Source: Photorhabdus australis DSM 17609
GTDB taxonomy: Bacteria > Pseudomonadota > Gammaproteobacteria > Enterobacterales > Enterobacteriaceae
Reading direction: 5' to 3'
Assembly (NCBI RefSeq): GCF_000711895.1
Contig: NZ_JONO01000023.1
Coordinates: 25,556 to 89,555, forward strand
Length of the DNA: 64,000 nt
Both the position numbers and the translations under genes were made by a program. Under the pieces are notes generated by a model, which was given only the letters and a program-made list of their open reading frames with translations, made no database searches and had not been told where the DNA came from. Below are positions 48,281 through 58,275 of this stretch, piece after piece (position 1 is the stretch's first letter; every line of letters starts with the position of its first letter).

Positions 48281-49210
48281 TTAAAAAACTGATCGACCTA
48301 TACGATCTGCTAATAACTCTAAGGCAGCACAACCGGCTAAAGAGTTCCCTGAACGATCTAACTCTGGTGACCAAACAGCAACAGTAAACTCTCCCGGCAC
48401 TACACACACAATTCCACCACCAACACCCGATTTTCCCGGCATACCAATTCTGAATGCAAATTCACCTGAACCATCATACATACCACAGGTCATCATCAAT
48501 GCATTAATCTGCCGGGTCTGGCGGGGGCTTAAAATCTGCTGTTCAGAACCAATCGTACTCCCCTGATTCGCCAAATAAACGAAACATCTGGCAAGTTCAA
48601 TACAGTTCATTTTTAAAGCACAATAATGGAAATAAGTTTGCAACACAGCGAGCACATCATTATCGAAATTACCGAAAGATTTCATCAAATAGGCAATCGC
48701 CGCATTCCGGTGAGAATGTTCCATTTCAGAACGAGCAACTTTGTTGTCATAACAAATGTCAGAACAACCAGCAAGTTTGCGTACAACTTCCAGCATTCGT
48801 TGTTTAGGTGCACTCAACCGCGACTGCAACATGTCACATACAACCAATGCACCCGCATTAATAAAAGGGTTACGGGGTTTACCTTTTTCCAGTTCCAACT
48901 GAACTAATGAGTTAAACGGCTGACCGGAAGGTTCCTGCCCGACTCGCTGCCAAATTTCCTGTTCCTGATAACGCGTCATCGCTAAAGTCAGGCTAAATAT
49001 CTTAGAAATAGATTGAATCGAAAAACGCTTCTCAGCATCCCCAGCATGAAATATCTGCCCATCAATAGTGCAGATAGCTATTGCCAGGTGATCAGCGGGA
49101 ACTTCCGCCAGTGCAGGAATATAATTTGCCACTTTCCCTTGGCCAATCAGGGGGCGGACTTGTCGCAAAATATCCGACAATAACGTGTTAGAGAACGTTG
49201 TACTACTCAC
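48281..49210 (-). CDS. glsB: Glutaminase (GlsB type)
   Basis: A 309-residue serine-dependent glutaminase converting glutamine to glutamate and ammonia. GTG 49210 is chosen because CTGGAG lies upstream and the length matches E. coli YneH; an earlier GTG at 49234 is possible. The catalytic SxxK motif is [12 protein letters not shown] (near residue 65), with [16 protein letters not shown] and the C-terminal [15 protein letters not shown]. It is located where E. coli has the asparaginase gene ansB. Confidence 0.93.
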   Translation of the reverse strand: MSSTTFSNTLLSDILRQVRPLIGQGKVANYIPALAEVPADHLAIAICTIDGQIFHAGDAEKRFSIQSISKIFSLTLAMTRYQEQEIWQRVGQEPSGQPFNSLVQLELEKGKPRNPFINAGALVVCDMLQSRLSAPKQRMLEVVRKLAGCSDICYDNKVARSEMEHSHRNAAIAYLMKSFGNFDNDVLAVLQTYFHYCALKMNCIELARCFVYLANQGSTIGSEQQILSPRQTRQINALMMTCGMYDGSGEFAFRIGMPGKSGVGGGIVCVVPGEFTVAVWSPELDRSGNSLAGCAALELLADRIGRSVF

Positions 49211-49293
49211 TGATTTTACTCCAGACAAGGGCACCCGATTAAAACTAATAGGTACCCCTGTTGTTATTCAGGCTATTTTACAGCGATATGTAA

Positions 49294-49620
49294 TCAATCC
49301 CACCAAACGTCAAACAATTCTGAAGTCATGACATCTTCCATACCACGATCCTTCAGCCATTTCTCAACCAATTGGCGATGTTCTTCTGTACACATACCAA
49401 TTTTTTGCAGGCAGATTAAACCTTCCCAATGCAAATAACCACTGGCATCTAATGCTAAGCCATTAGACTCAATTAACTCATCAATAAATGCATCAACAGT
49501 ACTGTCGATAACATCAATAGGCGTGTTAGATGGAAAACTCCACTTAACAGAAAAGCCTAATTCTTTGAATTCATCAATATGCATCTTTTTACGCAAACGA
49601 CGACTGCGGTTTTTAGCCAT
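49294..49620 (-). CDS. yggL: YggL family 50S-associated protein
   Basis: A 108-residue DUF469 protein beginning [27 protein letters not shown], basic at the start and acidic at the C-terminus (MTSELFDVWWD). Reported in E. coli to associate with the large ribosomal subunit. Its start codon overlaps the stop of trmB by one base, so the two are coupled. Confidence 0.92.
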   Translation of the reverse strand: MAKNRSRRLRKKMHIDEFKELGFSVKWSFPSNTPIDVIDSTVDAFIDELIESNGLALDASGYLHWEGLICLQKIGMCTEEHRQLVEKWLKDRGMEDVMTSELFDVWWD

Positions 49621-50339
49621 TATTTAATCCTCTTATACATGATATCCCACACGCCATGCCCCAACCGCTGACCGCGCAATTCAAATTTCGTTACCGGGCG
49701 TGAAGATGGGCGTGGTACATAATCACCATTTTCAGACAAATTAAGGTAATTATCCACGCTATTCATCACTTCCAACATATGTTCAGCATATGGCTGCCAG
49801 TCAGTCGCCATATGGAATATACCCCCCACCTTTAATTTACTTTTTATCAGTTCAGCAAATGGTGGCTGTACAATCCTGCGTTTATTATGACGTGCTTTAT
49901 GCCAAGGATCTGGAAAGAAAAGCTGTACCATTTCCAGGCTATTATCTGGGATCATATTCTCCAGCACTTCAATAGCATCATGGCACATCACCCGCAAATT
50001 GCTGATTGCTTCATTTTCAGCAGAAGCCAGGCAAGCACCAACACCAGGCATATGTACTTCAATCCCGAGAAAGTTTTTTTCAGGATTTTGGTTTGCCATT
50101 GTGACAAGAGAGGCTCCCATACCAAAGCCAATTTCCAACACAATAGCGGCCTCACGTCCAAAAAGTGCCCCCATATCCAGCTTTTCTGCTTGATATTCAA
50201 CGCCCATTTTTGGCCAAAGATTATCAAGCGCTTGTTGCTGACGATTAGTTAACCGACCCTGACGGCGAACAAAACTCCGGACACGACGCAGTGCCCTGCC
50301 ATTCTCATCAAATTCCGGCGAAATTACGTTATTTATCAT
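49620..50339 (-). CDS. trmB: tRNA (m7G46) methyltransferase TrmB
   Basis: A 239-residue class I methyltransferase placing m7G46 in the tRNA variable loop. SAM site: [18 protein letters not shown] (about residues 67-84) and [13 protein letters not shown]. Family segments [19 protein letters not shown] and [17 protein letters not shown] near the end are complete. It is divergent from mutY across 241 bp. Confidence 0.96.
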   Translation of the reverse strand: MINNVISPEFDENGRALRRVRSFVRRQGRLTNRQQQALDNLWPKMGVEYQAEKLDMGALFGREAAIVLEIGFGMGASLVTMANQNPEKNFLGIEVHMPGVGACLASAENEAISNLRVMCHDAIEVLENMIPDNSLEMVQLFFPDPWHKARHNKRRIVQPPFAELIKSKLKVGGIFHMATDWQPYAEHMLEVMNSVDNYLNLSENGDYVPRPSSRPVTKFELRGQRLGHGVWDIMYKRIK

Positions 50340-50580
50340 AGTATTTCTGTCAGTTTTAGCGACATTTATTCAGGAATTCATGGCTGCTTTACTGGCAAAC
50401 CACCTAAAGAGAGCGCATTATCCAAAGATGGGCGATTTTAGCAAGCCCGGAAGTTACAAGTACAATTTTAATCCCAAATTGCGCAATGCCACGAAAACAA
50501 AGTTCCGGTTTACAGCGAGGTTACACTATGTTGCAATCCTGTTCACGAAACACTGATTTTCCCTAAAGATAATTATCCTA

Positions 50581-51621
50581 ATGATAGAAGCAAAGCAATT
50601 CTCCCAAGTGGTATTGGATTGGTACCACCTTTACGGTCGTAAAACTCTGCCCTGGCAACTGGAAAAGACGTCTTATCACGTCTGGCTTTCAGAAGTGATG
50701 TTACAACAAACGCAAGTTGCAACAGTCATTCCCTATTTTCAGCGCTTTATTTCACGTTTTCCTAATGTGGCTTCACTTGCCGCAGCACCACTTGATGAAG
50801 TCCTTCATTTATGGACTGGCCTTGGTTATTACGCCCGTGCCCGCAACCTACATAAAGCAGCGCAACAGATTGCAGAACAATATTATGGAGAATTCCCGAC
50901 AACATTTGATGATGTCGTCGCCCTACCTGGTGTCGGTCGTTCAACAGCGGGTGCAATCCTTTCGCTTTCTCAGGGGAAACATTTCCCTATCCTTGATGGC
51001 AATGTTAAACGAGTACTGGCTCGTTGTTACGCAGTGGAAGGCTGGCCGGGTAAAAAAGAGGTTGAAAACAGCCTTTGGCAAATCAGTACCAACGTAACAC
51101 CGGCAGAAGAAGTGGAATACTTTAATCAAGCAATGATGGATTTAGGCGCAATGGTTTGTACTCGCAGTAAGCCAAAATGCGAAATTTGCCCGTTGAATCA
51201 AGGATGTATCGCTTATGCAAACCATAGCTGGACAAAATATCCGGGTAAAAAACCCAAACAGAGCATTCCTGAAAAAACAGCTTATTTCCTGTTGATGCAA
51301 AATAACGACTCTGTCTGGCTGGAGCAGCGCCCACCAACCGGGATCTGGGGGGGTTTATTTGCGTTTCCTCAATTTGAAAGTATAGATTCATTGAATGACT
51401 GGCTGGAACAATCCGGTATTTCTCACAGCAAACATGAGCAACTTACCGCATTCCGCCATACATTCAGCCATTTTCATCTGGATATTGTACCGATAAAAAT
51501 AAATATTTTATCTTTTGCTGCCTGCATGGATGAAAATAAAGGACTTTGGTATAACTTACAGCAACCCGCAACTGTTGGGTTGGCAGCACCAGTTGAATAT
51601 CTGTTACAACAGCTGAGCTGA
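50581..51621 (+). CDS. mutY: Adenine DNA glycosylase MutY
   Basis: A 346-residue DNA repair enzyme removing A mispaired with 8-oxoguanine. The Glu of the catalytic pocket is in [17 protein letters not shown] (near residue 37). The helix-hairpin-helix [15 protein letters not shown] is followed by the catalytic Asp in [11 protein letters not shown]. The [4Fe-4S] cysteines are [17 protein letters not shown] (C-x6-C-x2-C-x5-C). A NUDIX-like C-terminal domain is present. It is followed by yggX and mltC in standard order. Confidence 0.97.
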   Translation: MIEAKQFSQVVLDWYHLYGRKTLPWQLEKTSYHVWLSEVMLQQTQVATVIPYFQRFISRFPNVASLAAAPLDEVLHLWTGLGYYARARNLHKAAQQIAEQYYGEFPTTFDDVVALPGVGRSTAGAILSLSQGKHFPILDGNVKRVLARCYAVEGWPGKKEVENSLWQISTNVTPAEEVEYFNQAMMDLGAMVCTRSKPKCEICPLNQGCIAYANHSWTKYPGKKPKQSIPEKTAYFLLMQNNDSVWLEQRPPTGIWGGLFAFPQFESIDSLNDWLEQSGISHSKHEQLTAFRHTFSHFHLDIVPIKINILSFAACMDENKGLWYNLQQPATVGLAAPVEYLLQQLS

Positions 51622-51652
51622 ATCCCACACCCGCTATATTTGAGGATTTATT

Positions 51653-51925
51653 ATGAGCAGAACTGTTTTTTGTACTTTCTTACAACGCGAAGCCGAAGGA
51701 CTGGATTTTCAGCTTTATCCGGGAGAGTTAGGCAAACGCATTTTCAATGACATTTCCAAAGAAGCTTGGGGTCAATGGATGAGCAAACAAACCATGCTAA
51801 TCAATGAGAAAAAGCTTAATACCATGAACCCGGAAGATCGCAAATTGCTTGAACAGGAAATGACTAAATTTTTATTCGAAGGCCATGATATTCAAATTGA
51901 TGGATATACTCCCCCGGAAAAATAA
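51653..51925 (+). CDS. yggX: Fe(2+)-trafficking protein YggX
   Basis: A 90-residue protein: [30 protein letters not shown] with the conserved Cys7, then [18 protein letters not shown]. In enterobacteria YggX protects iron-sulfur clusters from oxidation. Standard place between mutY and mltC. Confidence 0.96.
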   Translation: MSRTVFCTFLQREAEGLDFQLYPGELGKRIFNDISKEAWGQWMSKQTMLINEKKLNTMNPEDRKLLEQEMTKFLFEGHDIQIDGYTPPEK

Positions 51926-51989
51926 TATATTAGCTTTCATCAGAGCCGCTGGCTCTGATGTTGTATTCAACACCAGATGGCAATGTAAG

Positions 51990-53063
51990 ATGAAAAAATT
52001 GTTAGCTCTGTTTGTTATTGCCCCACTTCTCGTTTCCTGTACTAATACCAAAAATATCGAATACAACGAAAAATATATAAAAGATACCAATGGCTTTGAT
52101 ATTTTGATGGGCCAGTTCGCTCATAACATCGAGAACATTTGGGGATTGCACGAAGTATTAATTGCAGGCCCAAAAGATTACGTTAAATACACCGATCAAT
52201 ATCAGACCCGCAGCCATATCAATTTTGAGGCTGGGACGATCACGATTGAAACAATTTCTCCGACTGAGCCAACGGCACATTTGCGTCAAGCCATTATTTC
52301 TACTTTATTAATGGGTGATGATCCAGGTTCAGTTGACCTTTATTCTGATACTAACGATATTCAGATCAGTAAAGAACCATTCCTTTACGGGCAGGTTGTG
52401 GATAATAATGGCCAGCCAATCCGTTGGGAATGGAGAGCAACACATTTTGCAGATTACCTGATTACCAATAAATTACAGAAACGCCAGTCCGGTTTACATA
52501 TCATCTGGTCTGTCACTATGCAATTAGTACCAAACCACCAGGATAAACGTGCACATAAATATCTGCCGTTGGTTCGTCAAGCTTCCATCAAATATGGTGT
52601 GGATGAATCCCTGATTTTGGCAATTATGCAAATAGAATCCAGTTTTAACCCGTATGCTGTCAGCCGTTCTGATGCACTTGGGCTAATGCAGGTTATGCAA
52701 TATACCGCTGGTCGTGATGTCTTTAAGATGAAAGGCAAATCAGGACAACCAAGCCGCAGTTATCTGTTTGATCCAGAAAATAATATTGATGCCGGTACTG
52801 CATATTTATCGATATTACAAAACAGTTATCTGGGAGGCATCACTAACGCAACATCCCGCCGTTACGCAGTAATAACCGCTTATAATGGCGGTGCAGGCAG
52901 CGTATTACGGGTATTCTCCAGTGATAAGAAAAAAGCGGCTCAAATCATTAATAGCATGGCACCGGGTGATGTTTATGAAACTTTGACGACCAAACATCCA
53001 TCAGCAGAATCACGCCGCTATCTGATGAAAGTCAATACTGCCCAGAAAAGTTACCATCACTAG
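51990..53063 (+). CDS. mltC: Membrane-bound lytic murein transglycosylase C
   Basis: A 357-residue lipoprotein. The start at [17 protein letters not shown] gives a lipobox with Cys17. A DUF3393 N-terminal domain leads to an SLT catalytic domain with the Glu in [16 protein letters not shown], then [16 protein letters not shown] and [15 protein letters not shown]. It cleaves peptidoglycan glycan strands, forming 1,6-anhydro ends. It lies 64 bp after yggX and ends before an intrinsic terminator. Confidence 0.96.
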   Translation: MKKLLALFVIAPLLVSCTNTKNIEYNEKYIKDTNGFDILMGQFAHNIENIWGLHEVLIAGPKDYVKYTDQYQTRSHINFEAGTITIETISPTEPTAHLRQAIISTLLMGDDPGSVDLYSDTNDIQISKEPFLYGQVVDNNGQPIRWEWRATHFADYLITNKLQKRQSGLHIIWSVTMQLVPNHQDKRAHKYLPLVRQASIKYGVDESLILAIMQIESSFNPYAVSRSDALGLMQVMQYTAGRDVFKMKGKSGQPSRSYLFDPENNIDAGTAYLSILQNSYLGGITNATSRRYAVITAYNGGAGSVLRVFSSDKKKAAQIINSMAPGDVYETLTTKHPSAESRRYLMKVNTAQKSYHH

Positions 53064-53090
53064 AATATTAAAATGTTAAAACAATAAAGC

Positions 53091-53129
53091 AATAACGGAG
53101 AGCAGTTTTTCTACTCTCCGTTATTTTTT
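53091..53129 (+). terminator. Rho-independent terminator after mltC
   Basis: AATAACGGAGAG / CTCTCCGTTATT with an 11-nt loop and a T-run, 28 bp past mltC. Confidence 0.88.
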
Positions 53130-53233
53130 GCTTATATTTTTAGCCATCAGACGACGAATTTTGGAGCATAAATTACCATTTCAGAATAAATCTATTGACG
53201 AGTTCTACCAAATACGGTTTAATGCGCCCCGTT

Positions 53234-53309
53234 GCCCGGATAGCTCAGTCGGTAGAGCAGAGGATTGAAAATCCTCGTGTCGGTGGTTCGATTCCGCCTC
53301 CGGGCACCA
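53234..53309 (+). tRNA. tRNA-Phe (GAA)
   Basis: A 76-nt cloverleaf. The acceptor GCCCGGA pairs with TCCGGGC, followed by an encoded ACCA. D arm AGCTCAGTCGGTAGAGCA; anticodon arm AGGATTGAAAATCCT with GAA in the loop; T arm GTCGGTGGTTCGATTCCGC. It forms the left border of the island, as tRNA-Phe is a common integration site. Confidence 0.98.
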
Positions 53310-53690
53310 ATTCAAAGTGCGTTGGTTGAGAGATAAAAAAGCTCAACGGGCGTTCGATACTGGGACCTAAATGCATCGTTACAGTTGACTTAATCTTGCA
53401 TCGCTTCGATATAGAGTATAAAGGTTCTAGATTCAGGATATCTGAGAAATCAGATGTCCCTTTCTGTTCGAGCGCAATACTTACAAGTTCTATTGCAACT
53501 GTCAAGCCATCCAAACTAAAATCAATGAATTAATTAACACGATGTTGTATATCGGTTGTCCGGACTTCCCAATTGATCAGAAAAAGGTCAGTGATGGGAG
53601 ATTGCATCGATTCAAAAAAATTCCCTATCTTGCGACAAGGAATTTGTAATAGATTAAGACAAGTTCAATCAATAGCAGGCATATTCTGCT
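53310..53690. other. Junction region between tRNA-Phe and the integrase relic
   Basis: About 380 bp with no supported gene. A minus-strand frame here overlaps the tRNA in antisense and is probably not real. No second copy of the tRNA 3' end, expected of an attachment site, was noticed in the window. Confidence 0.4.
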
Positions 53691-54284
53691 TTATCCGATT
53701 AACATTTCTCCTCTCTCTGGCTCAGCATCGATATATAGCATTAATTCACGCTCCAACGCACGCCCGGCAGTATCCAGATTGATATCAATATATTCCATCG
53801 TCGTAGTAATACTGCGGTGTCCCAATAATCCGCGTACCATTTGCAAATTACGATCAGGCGCTTTCATCAGTTCAGTTGCCAGAGTATGCCGGAAACGGTG
53901 TGGGCCCACATCAAAACCACACTCCTTTGACAAGCGCCGAAAGAATGATTTTATCGTCTGTAACTGGTCGGTTTCGTTTCCTCTGTCTGTTTTGGCGGTA
54001 AAATAGTCCACACAAAACAGGGGATCATTCAGTTTTGCCCCAGCGGCCTGAGCACGTTCCAGCAAAATTTCCAGTCGCGGATACAACCATTTCACCACCG
54101 GCACCTGGTGTTCATAATGGTTCTTACTCCCCTCGGAGCAAAGAATAATCCGACGTTCTTTCAGATCAACATCTCCAAGCCGAATATGTAATAGCTGATT
54201 TTGCCGCATCCCGGTATAACGCAACGTATCCAGTACCGTCAGCCAATACCAGGTCGGATATAATGCACAGCGGGCGTTAGCACT
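53691..54284 (-). pseudogene. Tyrosine integrase, catalytic domain only
   Basis: The catalytic domain of a phage-type integrase is intact, with the Arg in RYTGMRQNQLLHI, HRFRHTLATEL, LLGHRSITTTMEYI (His and nucleophile Tyr). The N-terminal DNA-binding half is missing: upstream the frame reads ALYPTWYWLTVLDTL and ends at a stop at 54285-54287. About 197 codons remain of an expected 300-plus. It lies next to tRNA-Phe, where the element presumably integrated, and can no longer promote excision alone. Confidence 0.85.
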
Positions 54285-54287
54285 TCA

Positions 54288-54515
54288 TTGATTCACAACT
54301 ACTATCCAGATATCGCAGATGAAATCAGGAGGATAGCAGATAATGTTCCCCGACGTTCTCAGGCAACATTACGTGAAAAGTTAAACGATGCAAATGCCAA
54401 AAACAAAGTTTTACGGGATGAGATCCACCAACTTCAGCTTCGAATATCAAAGCTGGCAACCATCAATGAAATGCTGAATTACAATCTAAAAAACAAGCTT
54501 TCTCGAAATAAATAA
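54288..54515 (+). CDS. Small coiled-coil protein or gene relic
   Basis: A 75-residue frame (TTG start, no good ribosome binding site) with a long heptad-like helix (SQATLREKLNDANAKNKVLRDEIHQLQLRISKLATINEML). The frame is open upstream to 54264, into the broken integrase junction, so this may be the 3' end of a larger gene truncated at the same breakpoint. It is not recognised. It is convergent with nucC. Confidence 0.4.
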   Translation: MIHNYYPDIADEIRRIADNVPRRSQATLREKLNDANAKNKVLRDEIHQLQLRISKLATINEMLNYNLKNKLSRNK

Positions 54516-54530
54516 AAAATAAACCAGCAC

Positions 54531-55256
54531 TCAATTAGCCAACCACTTTCCATAGGCATCAATATCAATCATTGGCACAGTGCCACTAAATTGAAGCTGT
54601 GCGATAAGCCTGAAAAGAAAAGCGGTAGCAGGCTTATTTCCAGGTTCAAAATTGAACTTGCCATCAATATTATTGAAGTAAAAATGCCCATGTGATGCAA
54701 CACAGCCAATATCAAGTCGTCCATCTGATAAATCCCCATTGAGAGCTTTGTCAAACGACGTCCCCAATGCAGGACTCCAGTCACTTTCAAAAGTAAGTAA
54801 CCCTCCCAAAATTGGAATGAGTGGTTTTGCTGGATATGTCCCGCCAGCATGCGGAATTGGAAGGCTGGTACGATGAAGTCTGCGAACACTTGCAACTTTT
54901 CGTTGTGCATAAGCAACAAGATCTGCTGACGCTGATTGCTTTGCTTCGAAAACCGCATAGACACTTTCTGCTGGAACAATTATTTGTTCATTAAATTTGA
55001 AAATGAATGGTGAGTACTGCCTGTCAAAAACAACCACATCAATCTGATCACTAAAATTACCCAAACTATCAACTACAAAAGCATTAGCTGCCTGATAGCG
55101 TTTGGGAAGATATGTATCAAGCATTTCAATCCATACTCCTTCACTGGCATCTCCTTTAGCCCCTGGATGATGGAAAGCTTTACGTGCAGTTCCCAGTCGA
55201 CGCTGAATGTCTTCATGTAACGATGCAAATAGTTGAGAAAGTGACCAATCTGACAT
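54531..55256 (-). CDS. nucC: CBASS effector NucC, cyclic trinucleotide-activated endonuclease
   Basis: A 241-residue restriction-like nuclease. The PD-(D/E)xK site is exact: Asp73 in DQIDVVVFD and Glu104-Ala-Lys106 in VFEAKQ, the positions known for NucC of E. coli MS115-1, which this protein closely resembles from memory. On binding cyclic tri-AMP, NucC trimers join into hexamers and cut all double-stranded DNA, killing the infected cell before phage is released. It is last of the cdnC-cap7-cap6-nucC operon, separated from cap6 by 90 bp with a hairpin. Confidence 0.95.
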   Translation of the reverse strand: MSDWSLSQLFASLHEDIQRRLGTARKAFHHPGAKGDASEGVWIEMLDTYLPKRYQAANAFVVDSLGNFSDQIDVVVFDRQYSPFIFKFNEQIIVPAESVYAVFEAKQSASADLVAYAQRKVASVRRLHRTSLPIPHAGGTYPAKPLIPILGGLLTFESDWSPALGTSFDKALNGDLSDGRLDIGCVASHGHFYFNNIDGKFNFEPGNKPATAFLFRLIAQLQFSGTVPMIDIDAYGKWLAN

Positions 55257-55305
55257 AATAGATTCCTTTATTCAGTAATACTTATACGTTGCATAAGCAT
55301 GTATG

Positions 55306-55327
55306 GCCCATAATACTATTTATGGGC
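55306..55327 (-). terminator. Hairpin between cap6 and nucC
   Basis: GCCCATAA / TTATGGGC around a 6-nt loop in the only sizeable gap of the CBASS operon. There is no U-tract, so it may tune or process the nucC part of the message. Confidence 0.4.
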
Positions 55328-55346
55328 ATTTATCTGTTCTATATTA

Positions 55347-56279
55347 CTAGTGGTCAATAAATGCGGGTGTTGGTGTCATTTTATTGACTACCTGTAGCGC
55401 AGAATGGACTGACACTGCGTTATATGGGTAGGCCGCAAGAATTATTGATGGAATTAGCCGCTGGGTAATATCTGAGAAAGTAAATCCAGGAGAATTAGTG
55501 TCTCTTGGACCGGTTAACCTGACTAATTCTTCTATCGCCGTAGAATTTAACCCCAATCCCGTAAGTTTTGAATGCAACAAATAGTGTCGTTGCTCATCAT
55601 TTGGTCGGGAAAATGTTAAAACCTCAGCAGCACGACGCTGGACAGCCGGATCGAGAGCTTTCAACCGGTTAGTACACATAAGAACTGCCGCTGGTAGTTT
55701 CTGATTGGCGATCCGGTCTATTCCACGAATGAAAGCGTTAACACCAGCACGATCCTCATGGTGCATCTGAGCATTTTCCCGGGATTGAGCCAATGCATCA
55801 GCTTCATCAATCAATAGCAAAACCGCACCACGAGCTTTTCCATTCGTGTTTTTTAATTTATCTGCTGCCTCAATGGTGTAATCAAATGCAGCTGAAACCA
55901 GCTGAGTCATTTCGCCAACTCTACCCTGCCCTCGGGTAGCAAGGCTCAAAGGATACAACGTAATATCAATATTTTCCTGTCGGGCAACAGCATCACCAAT
56001 GGTTTCCGCCAGCTCTGTTTTACCTGAGCCCACATCCCCAGCCAATACGACTAAAGGTGGTCGTCTGAGTACCGTATCAACAGCCGCACGAGCATCTGGA
56101 TGATATTTGTTTGCCCATTCCTGAATCCCATAAGGATTTACAAGTAAGCCTAATATTTTTGATAATCGATCTTTATGCTCATCAAGACCAACTAAACGGG
56201 CCAGACGCTCCTGAGGCTCAAAGTCAGGGAAGTTAATGCGTCGCTCAAACAATTCATCAAGTGATGGTTTTACGTTCAT
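55347..56279 (-). CDS. cap6: CBASS TRIP13/Pch2-like AAA+ ATPase Cap6
   Basis: A 310-residue AAA+ protein. Walker A is VVLAGDVGSGKTELAE (about residues 75-90), Walker B VLLLIDEADALAQS (about 155-168), with sensor segment CTNRLKALDPAVQRRA. In type III CBASS it pulls apart the HORMA-CdnC complex and so keeps the alarm enzyme off without infection. It overlaps cap7 by 4 nt (ATGA), indicating coupled synthesis with the HORMA substrate. Confidence 0.94.
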   Translation of the reverse strand: MNVKPSLDELFERRINFPDFEPQERLARLVGLDEHKDRLSKILGLLVNPYGIQEWANKYHPDARAAVDTVLRRPPLVVLAGDVGSGKTELAETIGDAVARQENIDITLYPLSLATRGQGRVGEMTQLVSAAFDYTIEAADKLKNTNGKARGAVLLLIDEADALAQSRENAQMHHEDRAGVNAFIRGIDRIANQKLPAAVLMCTNRLKALDPAVQRRAAEVLTFSRPNDEQRHYLLHSKLTGLGLNSTAIEELVRLTGPRDTNSPGFTFSDITQRLIPSIILAAYPYNAVSVHSALQVVNKMTPTPAFIDH

Positions 56280-56794
56280 ACAAAATTCCTTACGCTAGTG
56301 CGAGTGAGGGAGCGACCACCGGCCGAATAAGTCTTATCATTTTCGAGGTAGCCATCAATGCCCGGAGACTGGGCACTAACCCGTTTAAATGGTAGATCTT
56401 TCAAAGCATTATCTTTTTCCGATTGGGTAGCATTGAGATATTTCGAGCTATAAGTCATAAAACTATAGAATGATGCCCCCGACACATCTTTTCCTGGACG
56501 AATTTTTCCGGGGTCATCATCTGTACCTGGACCAAGCAAGTCACCTGCGGTATATCGAAGAGTCGGCTCGATCCAGTTATTATTTTTCTGAAAACCGTAA
56601 GTCACCTCTCCCAAATATCCTGCCTTAAGAAACACAACCAATTCTTCTTCGTATTCTTCAATGTCGGCATCACTGGGGTAACCATAAAAACGCTGCATCC
56701 GCCGCAAGTCAGTTGCAACTTTAGCAGCCATGTGACGAGCGTGGGTTACGCTGAAAGTTTGTGTCTCTGCTACCGTATAACTATAAGAAGACAT
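56276..56794 (-). CDS. cap7: CBASS HORMA-domain protein Cap7
   Basis: A 172-residue bacterial HORMA protein: SYSYTVAETQTFSVTHARHMAAKVATDLRR at the start and a C-terminal safety-belt-like region ending GGRSLTRTSVRNFV. It matches my memory of the E. coli MS115-1 HORMA protein. It senses specific peptides, closes, and binds and activates CdnC; Cap6 reopens it. It is 7 bp after cdnC. Confidence 0.93.
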   Translation of the reverse strand: MSSYSYTVAETQTFSVTHARHMAAKVATDLRRMQRFYGYPSDADIEEYEEELVVFLKAGYLGEVTYGFQKNNNWIEPTLRYTAGDLLGPGTDDDPGKIRPGKDVSGASFYSFMTYSSKYLNATQSEKDNALKDLPFKRVSAQSPGIDGYLENDKTYSAGGRSLTRTSVRNFV

Positions 56795-56801
56795 AGTGAT
56801 T

Positions 56802-57767
56802 TCACCCCTGGAATGAAGAACCGAAAACTTTCTGCCAATAGGTTATGGTTAATTGCTTAGTTGGTGCATAGAGTGCAGCATCAATAGCGTCACCGGCATC
56901 CATTGCGGCCTCAATGATGGCGTCTACATTAGACTGTGTATATAAACGAGCGACATTATTATCAGGATTAACGGGATCGATAATCTTCACTAAGTCTGAT
57001 AACTTGCCTATTTTTGACGCAGGATAATTATCCTCGAAGACAATACGCTCACGTAATTCAGTGCTCACCAGATAGGTAAAAAATGCTTGTAAAGCTTCCG
57101 GATAGTTCGATAAATCCACACCATTATCCAGTAATTTTGCAAGGATCAATTCAATCATGAACGATTTAAAGCGAAAATTTGGGCGCTCTTGCTTCATCAA
57201 ACGTGCCCAATATTTAGCTAAACGAACGACCTGAGCAAAATGCTTCGGGGCAGCACGTTTGCGGGCTTTGATGAAATCAAGGTGCAGAGGAATGTTGGTT
57301 TCAAGGAACGAACCATCTTCCTGGCTTATCAAATGACCTCGCCAGTCAGGTAACCCCGAATACAATACAGGGACAATATCGACATCTAAGCCAGAGCCCC
57401 GGAAGGAAACCGTTACTGAGTATGTCTGGGGTTTAACCTGATCAGGACTAAAGTTAGGAAATGCTTTACGCAATCTATCAGCAAGATAGTCAAGTAACTC
57501 ACGTAAATCCTGTGGTGCATCAGATCCACTGATATACACAGCCACATCAATATCGTTTAACGAACGAAGGGCAGTTCCTTTAGCCAGACTACCTGATGGA
57601 ATCATTCGCTTTAATGAAAAGTCGGGATGATCGAAAAGATACCCTTCCAGTTTGTTCTGTAATCGCTTGGCCTGTTCCCTGAATTCATCAGCCTTTACTT
57701 TTGGAAGATTTACCTTATCTTCGGCAAATCGCGCTATAGTTTTATGGTCGACATGTTCTGTTGACAT
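56802..57767 (-). CDS. cdnC: CBASS cGAS/DncV-like nucleotidyltransferase CdnC
   Basis: A 321-residue CD-NTase starting MSTEHVDHKT with GAGGATGAG upstream; a longer frame reads into capH on the other strand. The catalytic signature is PSGSLAKGTALRSLNDIDVAVYI (GS loop plus the first two Asp), with the third acidic residue in SGLDVDIVPV. Activated by the HORMA protein, enzymes of this clade make cyclic tri-AMP, the NucC activator. It is first in the operon, divergent from capH. Confidence 0.95.
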   Translation of the reverse strand: MSTEHVDHKTIARFAEDKVNLPKVKADEFREQAKRLQNKLEGYLFDHPDFSLKRMIPSGSLAKGTALRSLNDIDVAVYISGSDAPQDLRELLDYLADRLRKAFPNFSPDQVKPQTYSVTVSFRGSGLDVDIVPVLYSGLPDWRGHLISQEDGSFLETNIPLHLDFIKARKRAAPKHFAQVVRLAKYWARLMKQERPNFRFKSFMIELILAKLLDNGVDLSNYPEALQAFFTYLVSTELRERIVFEDNYPASKIGKLSDLVKIIDPVNPDNNVARLYTQSNVDAIIEAAMDAGDAIDAALYAPTKQLTITYWQKVFGSSFQG

Positions 57768-57837
57768 CTCATCCTCACTAGAAGCCTTCACTCTATCCAA
57801 GCCGGACGACATGTCATGTTCATTTTCGTCGGCCACA

Positions 57838-57918
57838 AAGTTCGGTATAGCGAACTTTTTATAAGAATGAGTGCATTTTTCATACTTGTCAAACTTTTTG
57901 TTCGGAATAGTGGTACAA
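57838..57918. promoter_or_regulatory. Divergent control region of cdnC and capH with repeated operator motif
   Basis: A perfect inverted repeat AAGTTCG-N6-CGAACTT lies at 57838-57857. A second motif copy GTTCGGAATAG occurs at 57900-57910, matching GTTCGGTATAG at 57840-57850, 60 bp apart. Within the region a TTGACA lies on the minus strand (complement of 57887-57892) for cdnC, and a TACAAT on the plus strand (57914-57919) for capH. This suits CapH repression of both directions. Confidence 0.6.
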
Positions 57919-57949
57919 TGATGAAAGAGATAAATGAGGAGATGTAACA

Positions 57950-58273
57950 ATGGCAACCCATCTTGGCGAAAAACTTCGCGATTTGCGTAAACAGCGTGGA
58001 TTGACACTGGAAAAACTCGCTGACATGGCTGGACTCAGTAAAAGCTATCTATGGGAACTGGAAAATCGCGAGTCTCAACGTCCTTCGGCAGAAAAGCTTA
58101 CCGCCCTGGCAGATGCACTGGGAGTTGGGACTAGTTTCTTTTTAGAAGATGACCTTCGCGAACCGGAAGAAAGGCATCTTGATGATGCTTTCTTTCGTAG
58201 CTATAAAAATCTTGAACCTGAAGCTAAAGCACAGTTAAGAAAAATATTGGACACCTTTAAAAAGGACTTCTAG
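57950..58273 (+). CDS. capH: CBASS-associated HTH repressor CapH
   Basis: A 107-residue XRE-type protein. The helix-turn-helix is at residues 5-60 (LRDLRKQRGLTLEKLADMAGLSKSYLWELENRE), with a short C-terminal helical tail (EAKAQLRKILDTFKKDF) for oligomerisation. CapH represses CBASS transcription and is cut by CapP after DNA damage. It is divergent from cdnC and 2 bp before capP, with AGGAGA upstream. Confidence 0.92.
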   Translation: MATHLGEKLRDLRKQRGLTLEKLADMAGLSKSYLWELENRESQRPSAEKLTALADALGVGTSFFLEDDLREPEERHLDDAFFRSYKNLEPEAKAQLRKILDTFKKDF

Positions 58274-58275
58274 TT

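Noticed and set aside
53245..53514. Minus-strand frame ending in GGGIEPPTRGFSILCSTD
   Set aside because: That ending is the antisense reading of the tRNA-Phe gene, a well-known false gene call.
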